A stretch of DNA of 64,000 bases, taken from Arthrobacter crystallopoietes. GTDB taxonomy: Bacteria; Actinomycetota; Actinomycetes; Actinomycetales; Micrococcaceae. This document shows positions 57,257 to 64,000 of the stretch, piece by piece. Each line of letters opens with the position of its first letter. Position 1 is the stretch's first letter. The stretch covers positions 1,550,001 through 1,614,000 of the forward strand of contig NZ_CP072014.1 of assembly GCF_017603825.1 (NCBI RefSeq), read 5' to 3'. Below the pieces are notes generated by a model. The model saw nothing but the letters and a program-made list of their open reading frames with translations. It did no database searches and was not told the DNA's origin. A program made the position numbers and the translations under genes.

Positions 57257-59143
57257 ATGTCCATGGAAGGGGCGGCCTGGAGTTCGCTGTACCGGCTCTC
57301 CATGTCGGACAAGGCCAAGCACGGGTTCTCCAAGAAGACCGTCAAACGTACCCTGGCGTTCGCAGCGCCCTACAAGGGCAAGCTGATCTTCTTTGTCATC
57401 GTGTCCATCATCTCGGCCGCTTTGGCGGTTGCGACGCCGGTGCTCGCCGGCCAGGTAATCGACGCGATCGTAGCGAAGACCAGTGTTGAGACGATTGTCT
57501 GGCTGGCCGTCATCATCGCCATCGTCGCCATTGCCGACGCGGCGCTGAGCATGGTCACCCGCTGGGTTTCCTCCGGCCTGGGCGAGGACGTCATTTTGGA
57601 CTTGCGCACGGCCGTGTTCGATCATGTGCAGAAGATGCCGATTGCGTTCTTCACCCGCACGCGCACGGGAGCGCTGGTCAGCCGGCTGAACAATGACGTG
57701 ATCGGCGCCCAGCGCGCCTTCGCCGGCACGCTTTCCGGCGTCGTCAGTAATTTTGTGGCCCTGGTGCTGACACTGATTGTCATGCTCAATACGTCCTGGC
57801 AGGTGACGTTGCTGGCGCTTGTTATGCTGCCCATTTTCCTGCTGCCGGCCAGGCAGATGGGGTCGCGGTTGGCGGAGATGCGCCGCGAGGCAGCCAACCA
57901 CAACTCCGCCATGAGCACGCAGATGACGGAGCGTTTTTCCGCCCCCGGCGCCACGTTAGTCAAGCTTTTCGGCCGGCCCGAGGAAGAGTCCCGGGAGTTC
58001 AAGGTCCGGGCAGAGCGCGTGCGCAACATCGGTATCAAGTCTGCTGTCCTGCAGTGGACCTTCGTGACCGCGCTGACCCTGGTCTCTGCCCTGGCGCTGG
58101 CACTGGTTTACGGTCTGGGCGGGTTCTACGCCATCATCGGCAGGCTCGATCCGGGTGACGTGGTGGTGCTGGCCCTGCTGCTGACCCGGCTGTATGCGCC
58201 GTTGACTGCGCTGGCCAATGCGCGCGTGGAGATCGCCAGCGCGCTGGTGAGCTTCGAGCGCGTCTTCGAGGTGCTGGACCTGGATCCGTTGATCAAGGAA
58301 AAGCCCGACGCCGGTTCCGTCCCGCCGGGGCCGGTCACCGTTGAGTTCAAGGACGTCCGGTTTGCCTACCCGTCAGCCGACAAGGTTTCGCTGGCCTCGC
58401 TGGAAGAGGTTGCCACGCTGGACACCCGCGGCGGCGAGGAAGTGCTGCATGGCATCAACTTCAAGGTTGAGCCCGGGCAGACCCTGGCGCTGGTCGGGTC
58501 GTCCGGCGCAGGAAAGTCCACCATCGCCTCCCTGCTGGCCAGGTTGTACGACGTCGACTCCGGCTCCGTGGAACTTTCCGGCGTCGATCTTCGAGACCTG
58601 AGCTTCGATGCGATTCGTTCAACCATCGGCCTGGTGACCCAGGACGGACACCTGTTCCATGACACCATCCGGGGGAACCTCGCATTGGCCCGGCCGGAGG
58701 CTACGGACGAGGAGATCTGGGACGTGCTGCGCCGGGCCAGGCTCGAGCCGATGGTCCGCTCACTGCCGGACGGGCTGGAGACCATGGTGGGGGAGCGCGG
58801 CTACCGGCTGTCCGGCGGTGAACGTCAGCGGATGACCATCGCGCGGTTGCTGATCGCCCATCCGCAGGTGGTCATCCTGGACGAGGCAACCGCTGCCCTG
58901 GATTCGACCAACGAAGCCGCGGTGCAGGCTGCCTTGACCGAAGCGCTTGAGGGGCGCACCGCCGTCGTTATTGCACACCGGCTGTCCACCATTCGTTCCG
59001 CGGACCAGATCCTGGTGGTCGAGGGCGGCGAAATCGTGGAACGGGGCACGCACCTTGAACTGCTGGCCCGCAGCGGGCGCTATGCCGAGCTGTACCGGAC
59101 GCAGTTCCGCACAGAAACGACTGAAACGCCTGCCATGCCCTGA
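57257..59143 (+). CDS. ABC exporter, fused permease and ATPase (MsbA/MDR-like)
   Basis: A 628-aa half-transporter that would work as a dimer. Six helices lie within about 45-330 (KLIFFVIVSIISAALAVATP, MTRTRTGALVSRLNND-like FFTRTRTGALVSRLNNDVIG). The ATPase domain (about 355-610) has Walker A LVGSSGAGKSTIASLL, Q-loop LVTQDGHLF, signature YRLSGGERQRMTIARLL and Walker B VVILDEATAALD, and H-loop VIAHRLSTIRSAD. Substrate unknown (lipid, peptide or drug). AAAGGAG precedes ATG 57257. Confidence 0.94.
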   Translation: MSMEGAAWSSLYRLSMSDKAKHGFSKKTVKRTLAFAAPYKGKLIFFVIVSIISAALAVATPVLAGQVIDAIVAKTSVETIVWLAVIIAIVAIADAALSMVTRWVSSGLGEDVILDLRTAVFDHVQKMPIAFFTRTRTGALVSRLNNDVIGAQRAFAGTLSGVVSNFVALVLTLIVMLNTSWQVTLLALVMLPIFLLPARQMGSRLAEMRREAANHNSAMSTQMTERFSAPGATLVKLFGRPEEESREFKVRAERVRNIGIKSAVLQWTFVTALTLVSALALALVYGLGGFYAIIGRLDPGDVVVLALLLTRLYAPLTALANARVEIASALVSFERVFEVLDLDPLIKEKPDAGSVPPGPVTVEFKDVRFAYPSADKVSLASLEEVATLDTRGGEEVLHGINFKVEPGQTLALVGSSGAGKSTIASLLARLYDVDSGSVELSGVDLRDLSFDAIRSTIGLVTQDGHLFHDTIRGNLALARPEATDEEIWDVLRRARLEPMVRSLPDGLETMVGERGYRLSGGERQRMTIARLLIAHPQVVILDEATAALDSTNEAAVQAALTEALEGRTAVVIAHRLSTIRSADQILVVEGGEIVERGTHLELLARSGRYAELYRTQFRTETTETPAMP

Positions 59144-59268
59144 GCAGCAAAAGCCCGCGTGCCCTGAGCGGCGCGCGGAATTTTATCAGTGCTATCTGGT
59201 CCGTCTTTCGTTACAGTGTCATGGGTTGACCTAAGTCACAGCAGAGTTTTGGGGAGCAGGGCTCATTA

Positions 59269-60498
59269 ATGCAGCGCGGTAGTAATCTCGGCCGTCTTGG
59301 CGGCTATAACCAGGCGGTGATCCTGGATGCGATCCGCCGCGCTCCCGAAGGCATCGCCAGAGTTGAACTGGTGGAGCGCACGGGTCTGTCGCCGCAGACC
59401 ATTTCGAATGTAGTGCGCCGCCTCGTCGACGATGGCCTGGTGCGGGAGGACCGCAAGACTGTCTCCGGGCCGGGTAAACCCCGGACGGTGCTGGAGTTGG
59501 AAGTTTCCAGCCGCATTGCCATCGGCATCCACCTGGATCCTGCCGTCATGACCGTGGTCGCCCTGAACCTGCACGGCGAAGTGGCGGCCAGTATGCACCA
59601 CCGGATGCCGGAGGTAGACGAGCCTGATGGCATCGTGTCCCAGATGGCCGACGCCGTCGAAAGCCTGATTGCAACAGCAGGGCTGGACCGCGACCGGATC
59701 CTGGGCGTGGGCCTTGCCGCGCCGGGCCCAATCGACGGGGTTGAGGGCATGATGGTGTCGCCGCCGATGCTGCCTGGTTGGGACCGGGTGCCGCTGCGGG
59801 TGCCGCTGGAGGAACAGATCAAGCTGCCGGTGTGGCTGGACAAGGACGTGACGGCGGCCGCAGTCGCCGAGCTCTGGGCGAGCGATAGGGATGCGCCGTC
59901 CAGCTTTGCCTTCATCTATCTGGGAACCGGGCTTGGCGCCGGCGTGGTATTGCAGAACGAGGTGCAGCACGGTTCCTCCGGAAACATCGGCGAGATCGGG
60001 CACTTCCCGGTGCCGGACGAAGTGCCGCTGTGCGAATGCGGCCGACGGAACTGTGTGGGCATGAGCCTGAACTTCGTGACCCTCATCCGGCAGGGCATCG
60101 AAGCCGGGATCTTCCCCAAGAACCACGACGAGCAGGGACTCGACGGGACAACTGCGGCTATTTTCGAGCTGACCAGCATGGCTGGAGCGGGCAATGCCGA
60201 AGCCTACGCCATTATGCACCGGGCGGCCCGGAATCTTGCGTTCGTCGTGGCGCAGGTGGCCAACGTGCTCGACGTTCAGCGGATCATCTTTGGTGGGCCG
60301 CTCTGGGACGGCCTTGCGGGTGTGGGCCTGCCACTGCTGCGCGAGGAGATTCAAAAGCACTTCGTGGCGAGGGACATCCACCAGCTTGAAGTCGTGGGAT
60401 CGAACCTCGGCGAGCAGGTGGGCGCCATCGGCGGAGCATGCCTGGTGCTGGACCAAGCCTTCTCGCCGAAGACCCGGGGACTCTTACTGGAGACGTAA
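59269..60498 (+). CDS. ROK-family transcriptional regulator
   Basis: A 409-aa repressor-type protein. Residues 1-75 are a winged helix (QAVILDAIRRAPEGIARVEL, GLSPQTISNVVRRLVDDGLV). The rest is a ROK sugar-kinase-like domain (GVGLAAPGPIDGVEGMM, YLGTGLGAGVVLQNEV, GNIGEIGHFPV) with the zinc motif CECGRRNCVG. It probably senses a sugar. ATG 59269 lacks a strong ribosome site. No sugar operon is adjacent; a palindrome at 60583 is a candidate operator. Confidence 0.9.
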   Translation: MQRGSNLGRLGGYNQAVILDAIRRAPEGIARVELVERTGLSPQTISNVVRRLVDDGLVREDRKTVSGPGKPRTVLELEVSSRIAIGIHLDPAVMTVVALNLHGEVAASMHHRMPEVDEPDGIVSQMADAVESLIATAGLDRDRILGVGLAAPGPIDGVEGMMVSPPMLPGWDRVPLRVPLEEQIKLPVWLDKDVTAAAVAELWASDRDAPSSFAFIYLGTGLGAGVVLQNEVQHGSSGNIGEIGHFPVPDEVPLCECGRRNCVGMSLNFVTLIRQGIEAGIFPKNHDEQGLDGTTAAIFELTSMAGAGNAEAYAIMHRAARNLAFVVAQVANVLDVQRIIFGGPLWDGLAGVGLPLLREEIQKHFVARDIHQLEVVGSNLGEQVGAIGGACLVLDQAFSPKTRGLLLET

Positions 60499-60582
60499 AG
60501 AAACGTCACAAAGTGTATTTGACGTCACATTCGGGCGAATTTCTCCAGGTTAATCCGATGTTCACCCGCTGGGCTTGATTTA

Positions 60583-60597
60583 GTCCATCGTATGGAC
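60583..60597. promoter_or_regulatory. Operator-like palindrome downstream of the ROK gene
   Basis: GTCCAT-CGT-ATGGAC with flanking TTTA and AAAC that extend the symmetry. It lies 85 bp after the ROK stop and just before the structured region. It may be a site of the ROK protein. Confidence 0.45.
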
Positions 60598-60603
60598 AAA
60601 CAT

Positions 60604-60700
60604 GGTTGGTGACGGCAGGCGTTCGTATGATCGCGCAAACTCTTGAAATGAACGGTTCAAGAGCGGGCGTGGCCCTGGGGAGGGGCGCGTGCCGTCAACC
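60604..60700 (+). ncRNA. Candidate structured RNA
   Basis: GACGGCA (60611-60617) can pair with TGCCGTC (60690-60696), extended by GGTT (60604-60607) with AACC (60697-60700). Inside, CTCTTGAA (60640-60647) pairs with TTCAAGAG (60656-60663) around 8 nt. This forms a closed domain ~100 bp upstream of a terminator. I match it to no known family. Confidence 0.35.
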
Positions 60701-60784
60701 AAGTAGGACAACAGCGATCGCGAGCAGTTCCGGCGAACGGGAAGAAGCCCGGGACTGCAGCTTCTCTTTGGAGGGTTCTCGCAG

Positions 60785-60817
60785 TTGAAGTACTTTGGGA
60801 TGCACCAAATGCGGTAG
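60785..60817 (+). CDS. Possible 10-codon leader ORF
   Basis: TTG at 60785 with GGAGGG nine bases upstream opens a 10-residue frame (MKYFGMHQMR) whose TAG overlaps the first base of the terminator stem. Spacing and site strength are as good as for real genes here. It could be a leader peptide or the torn-off start of a lost gene. Confidence 0.25.
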   Translation: MKYFGMHQMR

Positions 60818-60858
60818 CCGCCGGCTGCGCATCCGTGGGGGGATGCGCAGACGGCGGC
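60817..60858 (+). terminator. Terminator-like hairpin
   Basis: An 18-bp stem with one mismatch (60817-60834 with 60841-60858), loop GTGGGG, then CTTTCCTG after the stem. It separates the non-coding unit from the convergent tRNA-Arg. Confidence 0.65.
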
Positions 60859-60900
60859 TTTCCTGCTTAACTGCGGCACCAGCGGCGGTGTTGCGAAGAG

Positions 60901-60974
60901 TGCCCCTGGCCGGAATCGAACCGACGGCCTACCCTTTAGGAGAGGGTCGCTCTATCCAACTGAGCTACAGAGGC
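60901..60974 (-). tRNA. tRNA-Arg (anticodon CCT)
   Basis: A complete 74-nt cloverleaf on the minus strand; CCA not encoded. The acceptor is GCCTCTG with CAGGGGC (one G-U), discriminator A. The D-arm is AGCTCAGTTGGATAGAGC, the anticodon loop CTCCTAA in stem ACCCT/AGGGT gives CCT, and the T-arm is GTCGGTTCGATTCCGGC. It reads AGG. Confidence 0.95.
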
Positions 60975-60989
60975 GCGAACCTATCCAGC

Positions 60990-61652
60990 TTACCCTTTTG
61001 CCGCCGTCGTTGTTTCATTCTGTTTCCGGCGTGGTCCGCGGAAAACCGCGTAGAGCGCGGCCAGAATGCTCAGGCCGAACAGCACGGATTTCGCTACTGT
61101 GAGGAAGCTTGCCAGCGCTGCGTCGCCCACCGGATCGGTGCTCATAATCGAGTCCAGCACCCAGTTCTCGGCCAGATCGGCAATGACATACAGGAGTACG
61201 GGTGCCCAGCAAAGCCAGCGGAGCAGTCCGCGTTTGAGCTGCTGGCCGATCAGCAGCAGCCAGGTGAAGCCGAACAGCAACGGGAAGATCGTGTCGGCCG
61301 TTTTGTGCCAGTAATTGTATTGGCCGGCGCCGTCCTCGCCGAAGGCGGTGCGCACGTCCTGCACGTACTCGGTGCTGTAGCCGGTGACCAATGTGTCCGG
61401 CATGGCCAGACCGCCGCTCAGCTGCTGGAACTGCGGCATGATCAGGATGAACGAGTACCCGAACAGGAACGCCGATGCCACCGCACCGGCGATGACAATC
61501 ATGTTGGCATTGCCCGCCGCCTTGGTCGGCGTGCGGCTAGTGCTCGGATTGACGACGCCGGATCCTGGGTTTGTGGAGGAAGGGTCGCCAGTGCGGGCGT
61601 CGGCTGCTGCGGGACCGTGCTTGCGGAGGCGCTGCGCGCGGGACTTGGACAT
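60990..61652 (-). CDS. Four-helix membrane protein, function unknown
   Basis: A 220-aa protein. The first ~50 residues are polar and basic (SKSRAQRLRKHGPAAADART). Four helices follow: about 52-72 (IVIAGAVASAFLFGYSFILI), 125-142 (FPLLFGFTWLLLIGQQL), 148-168 (WLCWAPVLLYVIADLAENWV) and 182-205 (FLTVAKSVLFGLSILAALYA). The DLAENW motif inside helix 3 is unusual for its two acidic residues. I recognise no family with confidence. It lies divergent from pcrA with a 97-bp gap, and upstream of tRNA-Arg on the same strand. Confidence 0.7.
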   Translation of the reverse strand: MSKSRAQRLRKHGPAAADARTGDPSSTNPGSGVVNPSTSRTPTKAAGNANMIVIAGAVASAFLFGYSFILIMPQFQQLSGGLAMPDTLVTGYSTEYVQDVRTAFGEDGAGQYNYWHKTADTIFPLLFGFTWLLLIGQQLKRGLLRWLCWAPVLLYVIADLAENWVLDSIMSTDPVGDAALASFLTVAKSVLFGLSILAALYAVFRGPRRKQNETTTAAKG

Positions 61653-61749
61653 ATCTCCATTATGGCCCCGGGCGGCGAAGCGCCTCGGAGCTAGGCCGTG
61701 GGCGAATCCGGCACCGAGTGTCAGCGGTGGCTAATAGACTGATAGGACC

Positions 61750-64000
61750 ATGGATTTTCTGACTGACCCTGCCTACGATGCTCCTGCCCCTGCCTTGCCT
61801 GATGCGCAGGAATTGCTGGCTGGGCTGAACCCGCAGCAGGAAGAGGCAGTCAAGCATGCCGGCTCGCCGCTGCTGATCATTGCCGGTGCCGGGTCCGGAA
61901 AGACCCGAGTGCTCAGCCACCGGATCGCCCACCTGCTGGCCACTAAGCGTGCCCGCCCGGGAGAGATTCTCGCCATCACCTTTACCAACAAGGCCGCCGC
62001 GGAAATGCGTGAGCGGATCGAGTCGCTGGTGGGGGACCGGGCAAAGAACATGTGGATTTCCACGTTCCACTCCTCCTGCGTGCGGATCCTGCGTCGGGAG
62101 GCCAAGAACGTTGGGCTCCATTCGAACTTCTCCATCTATGATTCGGCGGACACACTGCGCCTGATCACCCTGGTGGCCAAGGGCCTGGATCTGGATCCGA
62201 AACGCTTTCCGCCGAAGTCCATCCAGCACAAGATCTCCGCGCTGAAGAACGAGCTGATCGACGACGAAGCCTACGCCGCGACGGCGAACTACTCCGATCC
62301 GTTCGAGCAGGCTGTGGCTGAGGTCTATAAGGGCTACACGCAGCGTATGCGTCAGGCGAATGCCATGGACTTCGATGATCTGATTGCCCAGGTGGTCTTC
62401 ATCTTTCAGGCCTTCCCGGCGGTAGCCGATTCGTACCGGCGGCGCTTTCGGCACGTCCTGGTAGACGAGTACCAGGACACCAACCACGCCCAGTATGTAT
62501 TGGTCCGCGAACTCACCGGCGGGACGGGCGAATCGGAGCAGGACTTCCCGCCCGGCGAACTGACCGTGGTGGGGGACTCGGACCAGTCCATCTACGCCTT
62601 CCGTGGTGCAGACGTGCGCAACATCGTGGAGTTCGAAAAGGACTATGCCAACGCACGGACCATCTTGCTGGAGCAGAACTACCGCTCCACGCAGATTATT
62701 CTGACGGCTGCCAACGCGGTGATCTCCCGCAACCCCAACCGTCCGGCCAAGAGGCTCTGGACCGCGGAAGGGGACGGCGAACGGATCATCGGCTACGTCG
62801 GCGAAAACGAGCACGACGAGGCCCGATTCATCGCCAACGAGATCGACCGGCTGCAGGACGCCGAGAACCTGCGCCCGGGGGACGTGGCTATCTTCTACCG
62901 GACCAACGCGCAGTCCCGTTCCATTGAAGACCTCCTGATCCGGGTGGGCCTGCCGTACAAAGTGGTGGGCGGAACGCGCTTTTACGAGCGCAAGGAAATC
63001 AAGGACGCCCTGGCCTACCTCCGGGTACTGGTGAACCCGGACGATGTGGTCAACTTGCGGCGGATCCTGAACGAGCCCAAACGCGGCATCGGGGACCGGG
63101 CCGAGTACGCGGTGGCCGCGCTCGCCGAGCGGGACCGGCTGTCCTTCATGGAAGCCCTGCGCAAGGCCGATGATGCGCCGGGAATGGCCACCCGCTCCGT
63201 CAATGCGGTGGCCGGTTTCGTGAAGCTCATCGATGACCTCACCGAAGTGGCCAACGGATCCGGGGCCTCGGCTGCGCTGGAAGCGGTACTGGAACAGACC
63301 GGCTACCTGGCGGCGCTGCGGCAGAGCAATGACCCGCAGGACGAGTCCCGGGTGGAAAACCTGGCCGAACTGGTCGCCGTCGTGCGTGAATACGAACGGG
63401 ACAATCCGGAGGGAACGCTCGGCAGCTTCCTCGAGCAGGTGGCCCTGGTGGCGGACGCGGACCAGATCCCGGATGCGCCGGACGAGGAAAGCGCGCAGCT
63501 GGCCAAGGATCAGGGCGTGGTTACGCTGATGACGCTGCACACGGCCAAGGGGCTGGAATTCCCGGTGGTGTTCCTTACCGGCATGGAGCATGGCGTATTC
63601 CCGCACCAACGGTCCATGACGGATCCGAAGGAGCTGGCCGAAGAACGGCGGCTGGCTTATGTGGGGCTGACCCGTGCCCGCAAGCGGCTCTATTTGACCC
63701 GTTCCGAATCGCGGAGCATGTGGGGCCAGAGCCAGTACAACCCGGCAAGCCAGTTCATCGAGGAAGTCCCGCCGGAACTCATCGACTGGAAGCGCGAGGG
63801 CAGCAAGCGCCCGGCGTTCACCTCCTCCGGCAGCTTCGGCTCCAGCCGCTACAGCGGTTCCCACTGGGGTGCCGGTGCCGGCGGCAACCAGGATGTTTCC
63901 TCGCTGCCGGGTTCGGCCCGGTCCATGGCGCCTGCCGCCGTGCGGGCGGGCCGCGTCCAGCCGCAGAAGGAAGTCATCGCGCTGACCGTGGGTGACAAGG
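61750..64000 (+). CDS. pcrA: ATP-dependent DNA helicase PcrA/UvrD, partial
   Basis: The first 750 codons of an SF1 3'-5' helicase; the end lies beyond the window. Motifs in order: LNPQQEEAV, Walker A IAGAGSGKTRVLSHRI, TFTNKAAAEMRERI, STFHSSCVRILRRE, Walker B HVLVDEYQDTNHAQYVLVRE, GDSDQSIYAFRGADVRNI, LEQNYRST, VVTLMTLHTAKGLEFPVVFL, GMEHGVFPHQRS and RLAYVGLTRARKRLYLTR. It acts in mismatch and excision repair and in clearing recombinase or stalled polymerase. The Gly/Ser-rich stretch near the right edge (SSGSFGSSRYSGSHWGAG) opens the usual C-terminal tail. ATG 61750 has AGGACC upstream. Confidence 0.97.
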   Translation, partial: MDFLTDPAYDAPAPALPDAQELLAGLNPQQEEAVKHAGSPLLIIAGAGSGKTRVLSHRIAHLLATKRARPGEILAITFTNKAAAEMRERIESLVGDRAKNMWISTFHSSCVRILRREAKNVGLHSNFSIYDSADTLRLITLVAKGLDLDPKRFPPKSIQHKISALKNELIDDEAYAATANYSDPFEQAVAEVYKGYTQRMRQANAMDFDDLIAQVVFIFQAFPAVADSYRRRFRHVLVDEYQDTNHAQYVLVRELTGGTGESEQDFPPGELTVVGDSDQSIYAFRGADVRNIVEFEKDYANARTILLEQNYRSTQIILTAANAVISRNPNRPAKRLWTAEGDGERIIGYVGENEHDEARFIANEIDRLQDAENLRPGDVAIFYRTNAQSRSIEDLLIRVGLPYKVVGGTRFYERKEIKDALAYLRVLVNPDDVVNLRRILNEPKRGIGDRAEYAVAALAERDRLSFMEALRKADDAPGMATRSVNAVAGFVKLIDDLTEVANGSGASAALEAVLEQTGYLAALRQSNDPQDESRVENLAELVAVVREYERDNPEGTLGSFLEQVALVADADQIPDAPDEESAQLAKDQGVVTLMTLHTAKGLEFPVVFLTGMEHGVFPHQRSMTDPKELAEERRLAYVGLTRARKRLYLTRSESRSMWGQSQYNPASQFIEEVPPELIDWKREGSKRPAFTSSGSFGSSRYSGSHWGAGAGGNQDVSSLPGSARSMAPAAVRAGRVQPQKEVIALTVGDK

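Larger units (their letters stand above)
60499..60900 (+). other. 402-bp gap with operator-like palindrome, structured RNA candidate, mini-ORF and terminator
   Basis: No ordinary gene found. In order: TGACGTCA (near 60521); ATTCGGGCGAAT (near 60531); the palindrome GTCCATCGTATGGAC (60583-60597); a long-range helix (60604-60617 with 60690-60700) enclosing a hairpin (60640-60663); a 10-codon frame with a strong ribosome site (60785-60817); and a terminator-like hairpin (60817-60858). The order suggests one short transcription unit. Confidence 0.5.

Noticed and set aside
60795-61694. 299-codon plus-strand frame across tRNA-Arg and the four-helix membrane gene
   Set aside because: Antisense to a tRNA (VPLAGIEPTAYPLGEGRS pattern) and to a better-supported gene.
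61660-63864. 734-codon minus-strand frame opposite pcrA
   Set aside because: The plus strand encodes all helicase motifs; the antisense product has no recognisable domain.

Overview
The window is high-GC, gene-dense DNA from an actinobacterium. The best fit is a member of the Micrococcaceae, Arthrobacter-like. This rests on the gene families seen: DUF222/HNH endonuclease, DUF3263, DUF3027, DUF6457 next to mobA, an orphan groEL with CIRCE operators, a bacterial XPB helicase, ThrE, a WXG100 protein, and c-di-AMP riboswitches in front of cell-wall hydrolase genes. Taxonomy is inferred from gene content, not from a marker tree. Both window edges cut a gene: a sugar-type ABC ATPase at the left and a PcrA/UvrD helicase at the right.

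Layout, 0-13 kb: ABC ATPase (partial); trehalose synthesis otsA-otsB; membrane-anchored DsbA-like protein; tRNA-Thr with a clear terminator; a secreted CAP/VCBS protein; small hypothetical genes; a truncated flavin-reductase-like remnant; a voltage-sensor-type channel; an HtrA-like lipoprotein protease; and a luciferase-like monooxygenase. 10.3-15.5 kb is a shikimate catabolism locus. Shikimate dehydrogenase, a two-domain dehydroshikimate dehydratase and an IclR regulator form one operon, divergent from an MHS-family permease. Two copies of a 37-bp operator-like element lie between them, exactly 150 bp apart.

15.6-42 kb is mostly core genome: LLM oxidoreductase, lipase-maturation-factor-like membrane protein, ICMT-like methyltransferase, ThrE exporter, siderophore-interacting protein with an iron-box-like site, ung, DUF3263, a LytR_C protein, cspA, a TM2 protein, groEL with two CIRCE elements, a DUF4031-HD fusion, an RNase HI-NTF2-like fusion, WXG100, a two-component system, a methyltransferase, the XPB helicase with its coupled partner, a cold-shock protein with a C-terminal extension, DUF3027, an MFS transporter, serC and a DtxR/IdeR regulator.

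42.1-45.9 kb is the most distinctive region. Three consecutive secreted cell-wall-hydrolase-type genes (one M23, two NlpC/P60) each follow their own ydaO-type c-di-AMP riboswitch. The two NlpC/P60 units are a near-perfect ~1 kb tandem duplication with identical coding sequences.

46-52.2 kb: an HNH endonuclease and a molybdenum-cofactor set (mobA, DUF6457, moeA, fdhD) that ends in an FdhF/YdeP-type molybdoenzyme. 52.2-56 kb: a DUF222/HNH gene split by an IS256-family element. The target duplication is visible and the original reading frame can be rejoined across the insertion. A further 5' fragment of a related gene follows. 56-64 kb: another LLM oxidoreductase, an ABC exporter, a ROK regulator, a structured non-coding region, tRNA-Arg, a four-helix membrane protein and pcrA (partial).

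All calls come from reading the sequence and from recalled family motifs; no database search was run.
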